A model generated the notes under the pieces. It worked only from the letters and a program-made list of their open reading frames with translations. It was not told where the DNA came from and searched no databases. Source: an uncultured Alphaproteobacteria bacterium (GTDB lineage: Bacteria > Pseudomonadota > Alphaproteobacteria > Rickettsiales > CAIJLX01). Taken from it: a stretch of DNA of 63,613 nt. Below are positions 61,061 to 63,613 of the stretch, piece after piece (within the stretch, counting starts at the first letter, position 1; each line of letters starts with the position of its first letter). Both the position numbers and the translations under genes were made by a program. The DNA lies in contig CAIJLX010000020.1 in NCBI GenBank assembly GCA_903821695.1, positions 1-63,613 on the forward strand, read 5' to 3'.

Positions 61061-62381
61061 GATTCTCTCCCGATTTTTGTAGTGTGCTAAGGCGTGTGGC
61101 GGTCAACCGTTCTACTTGCGCCTTGGCCGTATGAAATTCGCGTATCGCTTCAATCTGTTGTTGCTTCACCCCGAACAGACTGCGCTGCGCGTCCAGCACT
61201 TCGAGGTAGGGGAAACGCCCCAAACCATAACCCTCACGCGCTAGGCGGAAGGCTTTATCGGCAGAAGGCAGGATTTCGGTTTTGAGTGTTTCTGCCTGCA
61301 CATAGGCGTTTTCCATACGCTCATGCGCCTGTGTCAGTTCCGCGCTGGTGTTGAGCGCCAGTTGGCGGTTATCCATTTCCGTGCGGCTGACCTCATGGCG
61401 AGCTTTCTCGATATTGCCACGGTTGGCATTGAACACGGGGATGGGCAGCGACACACCGACGATAAACGCCTGATCGCCACTATCGCGGAAGTCGCGCACC
61501 CCAACACTTAGGCGCGGATCAGGAATGGCATTGGCCTGTTCCAGTTCCAGACGCGCTTTCGATTGCTCTAGGCTACTATTCAGCTTCACCAGATCAGGAT
61601 TGGTTTTCAGCCTTTCTTCCAGCGATGCAGCCTCTGGCTTCGCAATGGCATAGAACGCCGTGCTATCAAGCGGCAGGGTGAAGCGTTCTTCACCCATGAG
61701 CGCGGCCAATTTTTTACGGGAAATATCACGCTCACGGTTCGCCTTATCAAGCGCGATGGTAGAGGTGGAGCGTTCCACTTCCGCACGGCTTTTCTGCATA
61801 AGAGGAGCAGCGGCGGCATTCACACGCACGCTGACCGATTTTAGCACATCCACGGCCAGTTCTTTCTGCTCGGTGGCAAGGCGCACATTTTCTTCCGCCG
61901 CCACCACATCCGCATAGGCGGTGGTAACATCGCGGATCACATCAAGCGTTGCCGCCTGTTCATCGAGCGACGCGATTTCTAACCCTTTACCCGCAATGCT
62001 TTCCCGTGCCGAAATCTTCCCGCCGATAGTAATTTCCTGCGTGACCCCATAAGTCACTTCTGCCGAATCAAACCCTTTATAGGCTCCTTGACCCGCAACA
62101 TTTTCCGCTTCCACGCCCACTTCGGGGTTTACCCATGCCCCAGCTTGCCGCTGTTCACCCTTTGCAGCAGCAACGCCGCTGCCAAATGCTTTCAAGCGGG
62201 GTGACTGTGCGAGTGCCTTGGCAACCGCATCATCCAGCGTAAAGCCAGTGGTTTTCACGGGTGAGGCCACAGCAGCAGGTGGCGGTGCATCAGGTTGCTT
62301 TTCTGGTTCAGCGTAAGCAGGCACACTGGTTAGCATGGTGGCGCAGAGCAGCCACACGGGGAGCTTATATGGGTTTGGCAT
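61053..62381 (-). CDS. czcC: outer-membrane efflux channel, CzcC-like (TolC family)
   Basis: The 442-residue protein has a signal peptide (cleavage near AYAEPEK at about 24) and the two-repeat OEP structure. Landmarks are SPRLKAFGSGVAAAKGE, ANAIPDPRLSVGVRDF and GRFPYLEVLDAQRSLF. It forms the trimeric exit duct of the Czc complex. It is the first gene of the pump operon after the small Cys/His-rich gene, separated by 101 bases with a CAGGC-GCAA-GCCTG hairpin (62459-62472). Confidence 0.92.
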   Translation of the reverse strand: MPNPYKLPVWLLCATMLTSVPAYAEPEKQPDAPPPAAVASPVKTTGFTLDDAVAKALAQSPRLKAFGSGVAAAKGEQRQAGAWVNPEVGVEAENVAGQGAYKGFDSAEVTYGVTQEITIGGKISARESIAGKGLEIASLDEQAATLDVIRDVTTAYADVVAAEENVRLATEQKELAVDVLKSVSVRVNAAAAPLMQKSRAEVERSTSTIALDKANRERDISRKKLAALMGEERFTLPLDSTAFYAIAKPEAASLEERLKTNPDLVKLNSSLEQSKARLELEQANAIPDPRLSVGVRDFRDSGDQAFIVGVSLPIPVFNANRGNIEKARHEVSRTEMDNRQLALNTSAELTQAHERMENAYVQAETLKTEILPSADKAFRLAREGYGLGRFPYLEVLDAQRSLFGVKQQQIEAIREFHTAKAQVERLTATRLSTLQKSGENHE

Positions 62382-62482
62382 TGGGAGTTCTCACACTTAA
62401 TTCCTTGGATAAACACAAAAAGACATGCGACATTAGAGCACCTGAATAGGCACTCTTTCAGGCGCAAGCCTGCTTTATGGAA

Positions 62483-62803
62483 TTAAGCGTGTGAGGGTGG
62501 TTTGAGTGGTGGCCCGACCACTACGGATGTCGTGGCATTCTGCTCAAGAACGAAAACCGTGCGGCTGGAAACCGTCATCGGCGCAGCTACGGTCAGGTTA
62601 GGCATGGCCGATACATGAGGACAGCAGCAATGGTGTCCAGCGTTAGCCATCTTTCCATCATCCTGCTTTTCGCTCTTGGATTGTTTCTCAGATTTTTCAG
62701 TCCTCTGGCAATTATCGCCTTCACAATTCATATCGTATGCGTGTGCGATAGGCGCAACAAGCATAGAAAAGGCGATAAAGAGTGAAAGGATGACTTTTTT
62801 CAT
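62483..62803 (-). CDS. small secreted Cys/His-rich protein upstream of czc
   Basis: The 106-residue product has a signal peptide (MKKVILSLFIAFSMLVAPIAHA). A Lys/Ser/Glu-rich middle holds NCEGDNCQ, then GHHCCCPHVSAM follows, and the C-terminus is PPLKPPSHA. Similar small proteins stand at the head of czc/cnr-type operons and probably bind metal in the periplasm; the DUF is not certain. It leads the leftward metal operon. ATG at 62815 (four residues longer) is possible. Confidence 0.7.
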   Translation of the reverse strand: MKKVILSLFIAFSMLVAPIAHAYDMNCEGDNCQRTEKSEKQSKSEKQDDGKMANAGHHCCCPHVSAMPNLTVAAPMTVSSRTVFVLEQNATTSVVVGPPLKPPSHA

Positions 62804-62909
62804 GGAAAGTATCATAACTGAATATGGTTAAGTTTCAACTAAGATATTTGATCATCTAATGTTTTCTGATGGAATTTTTCGGTAGATGTAGTAAAAAAGC
62901 TATGGTCTG

Positions 62910-63081
62910 TTCTGGCTGCTTCTGGCTTCTGCGAGAGAAACTTCAAGAGGCTGGCATACAGCACACCGCCAGAAACCTAGTTCAAAGATGTCCAATAAAA
63001 TCCAGAAGATGGCTCTGTAACTAAGGTGTTAGGCCAATTACACATCCAGCGTCGTCCAGAGAGATTTCTTGCAATCCAGAA
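62910..63081. repeat. cluster of TTCTGG/CCAGAA repeats before integrase
   Basis: TTCTGGCT at 62910 and 62920, CCAGAA at 62969, TCCAGAA at 63001 and 63075, TCCAGA at 63055 and TCCAGC at 63045 form a cluster of direct and inverted copies, some ten bases apart. The 314-base stretch 62816-63129 contains nothing else I can name. Short repeats near a P4-type integrase gene are often its arm-binding sites. Confidence 0.4.
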
Positions 63082-63129
63082 AATTTATGAGTAGATTTAG
63101 GTGTAGATTTTCGGGAAGGACTCGAACTT

Positions 63130-63475
63130 ATGGCACTCACGGAACTGGCAATTAAGAACCTAAAACCCAGAGAAAAATCCTATCGTGTTACCGATGGCGG
63201 CGGGCTTTGTATTGAGGTTTCGCCTTCCGGCAGCAAGCTATGGCGGTGGCGGTATTACTTTCAAGACAAGCCACAAATGTTGGCCTTGGGAAAATATCCG
63301 GCTGTTAGCCTTGCCCAAGCCAGAAGGCTGCGAGATGAAGCTCGCGAGAAGGCCAAAGAGGGCAAACAGCTTACTCGTGAGAAAAAACTCCAAAAACAAC
63401 GCAACCAGCATCAAGGCGAAAACAGCTTTGAGAAAGTGGCAATCCGCTGGATGGAAACTAAGCACACGGGGCTTA
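63130..63475 (+). pseudogene. tyrosine integrase N-terminus (P4-type), broken by IS
   Basis: The preserved 115 codons are the DUF4102 arm-binding domain of P4/CP4-57-type integrases: LTELAIKNLKPREKSYRVTD, GGGLCIEVSPSGSKLWRWRY and LGKYPAVSLAQARRLRDEA. The core-binding and catalytic domains are cut off by the insertion at about 63476. The frame runs three codons into the IS and stops. It may have belonged to a metal-resistance island next to the prophage. Confidence 0.85.
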
Positions 63476-63613
63476 GGCACTGTTAACAAACCTCAAGTTT
63501 GATAAAGGCAAGGGCAAGGAATGCCATGAAAGTGGAATCGAGTTTGTCGACCCTCAGTGCAAGCCGTCTATTTTCCTTGATTTTCTGGAACATATTTTCA
63601 ATGCGTCTTCGCC
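63476..63613 (-). mobile_element. IS5-family-like insertion sequence end (partial)
   Basis: The end begins GGCACTGTTAACAAACC, resembling terminal repeats of IS5-family elements (IS427-like), after a TTA that may be the target. The minus strand (63483-63613, open at the window edge) encodes a transposase C-terminus reading RRIENMFQKIKENRRLALR then DKLDSTFMAFLALAFIKL, the IS5-type DDE end. The rest lies outside the window, and its opposite end cannot be checked. Confidence 0.75.

Noticed and set aside
55187-63129. Second copy of the tRNA-Ser 3' end as attR
   Set aside because: I searched for GGGTTCGAATCCC or CCCCTCCG-like sequence and saw none, so the right prophage boundary stays undefined.
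1-63613. CRISPR array
   Set aside because: No regularly spaced repeats of 24-40 bases were seen; the Cas4-like nuclease belongs to the phage recombination set.

Overview
The window is a 63.6 kb piece of an alphaproteobacterial chromosome. The class is suggested by the murB-ddl-ftsQ-ftsA-ftsZ order, an FtsZ with a long linker and a conserved C-terminal tail, a CtrA-type TTAA-N7-TTAA site, and a prophage with a gene-transfer-agent (GTA) type tail block. I cannot place it below class level.

Region 1 (1-16.4 kb) is core chromosome. It opens inside murB and runs through a translationally coupled division/cell-wall cluster (murB-dctA-ddl-ftsQ-ftsA, then ftsZ) that unusually contains a C4-dicarboxylate carrier gene. 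On the minus strand follow hisC, rimK, a RimB-like protease, rpmG (too short for most ORF callers) and a small lipoprotein. purA is then followed by a signalling block: a tail-anchored pseudokinase, a secreted SH3 protein, a membrane histidine kinase and a REC-HATPase response regulator. A CtrA-like site and a DnaA-box-like site lie just before the kinase gene. A tRNA-Ser(GGA) ends the region.

Region 2 (16.5-55.2 kb) is an apparently intact prophage starting directly after the tRNA. Its modules, in order, are: a large serine recombinase with its usual small partners; an unusual UmuD-like S24 protein that seems to carry its own ribbon-helix-helix DNA-binding segment, divergent from an unknown two-gene unit across a perfect palindrome; a recombination and replication set (RecA-like ATPase, ssDNA-binding-like protein, SF2 helicase, Cas4-like nuclease, primase-helicase, RuvC-like resolvase) with an iteron-like repeat cluster; two DNA methyltransferases; a lambda-like packaging and portal module with a protease-capsid fusion; a tail module ending in the four-gene GTA-type block; fibre genes; and lysis genes.

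Region 3 (55.2-63.6 kb) is a minus-strand heavy-metal efflux cluster: a small Cys/His-rich protein, czcC, czcB, czcA, a His-rich protein, a lipoprotein and a CDF exporter. The CDF gene overlaps the phage endolysin gene tail-to-tail. A second, tyrosine-type integrase gene follows and is cut by the end of an IS5-like element that runs off the window. The metal genes are therefore either prophage cargo or a separate island joined to it.

The strongest candidates for undescribed biology are the 19.8-22.0 kb unknown gene pair with its S24/RHH regulator and palindromic operator, the iteron-like cluster after the phage primase gene, and the pseudokinase-sensor-kinase block. All function calls come from reading the sequence and recalling families; no database search was run.
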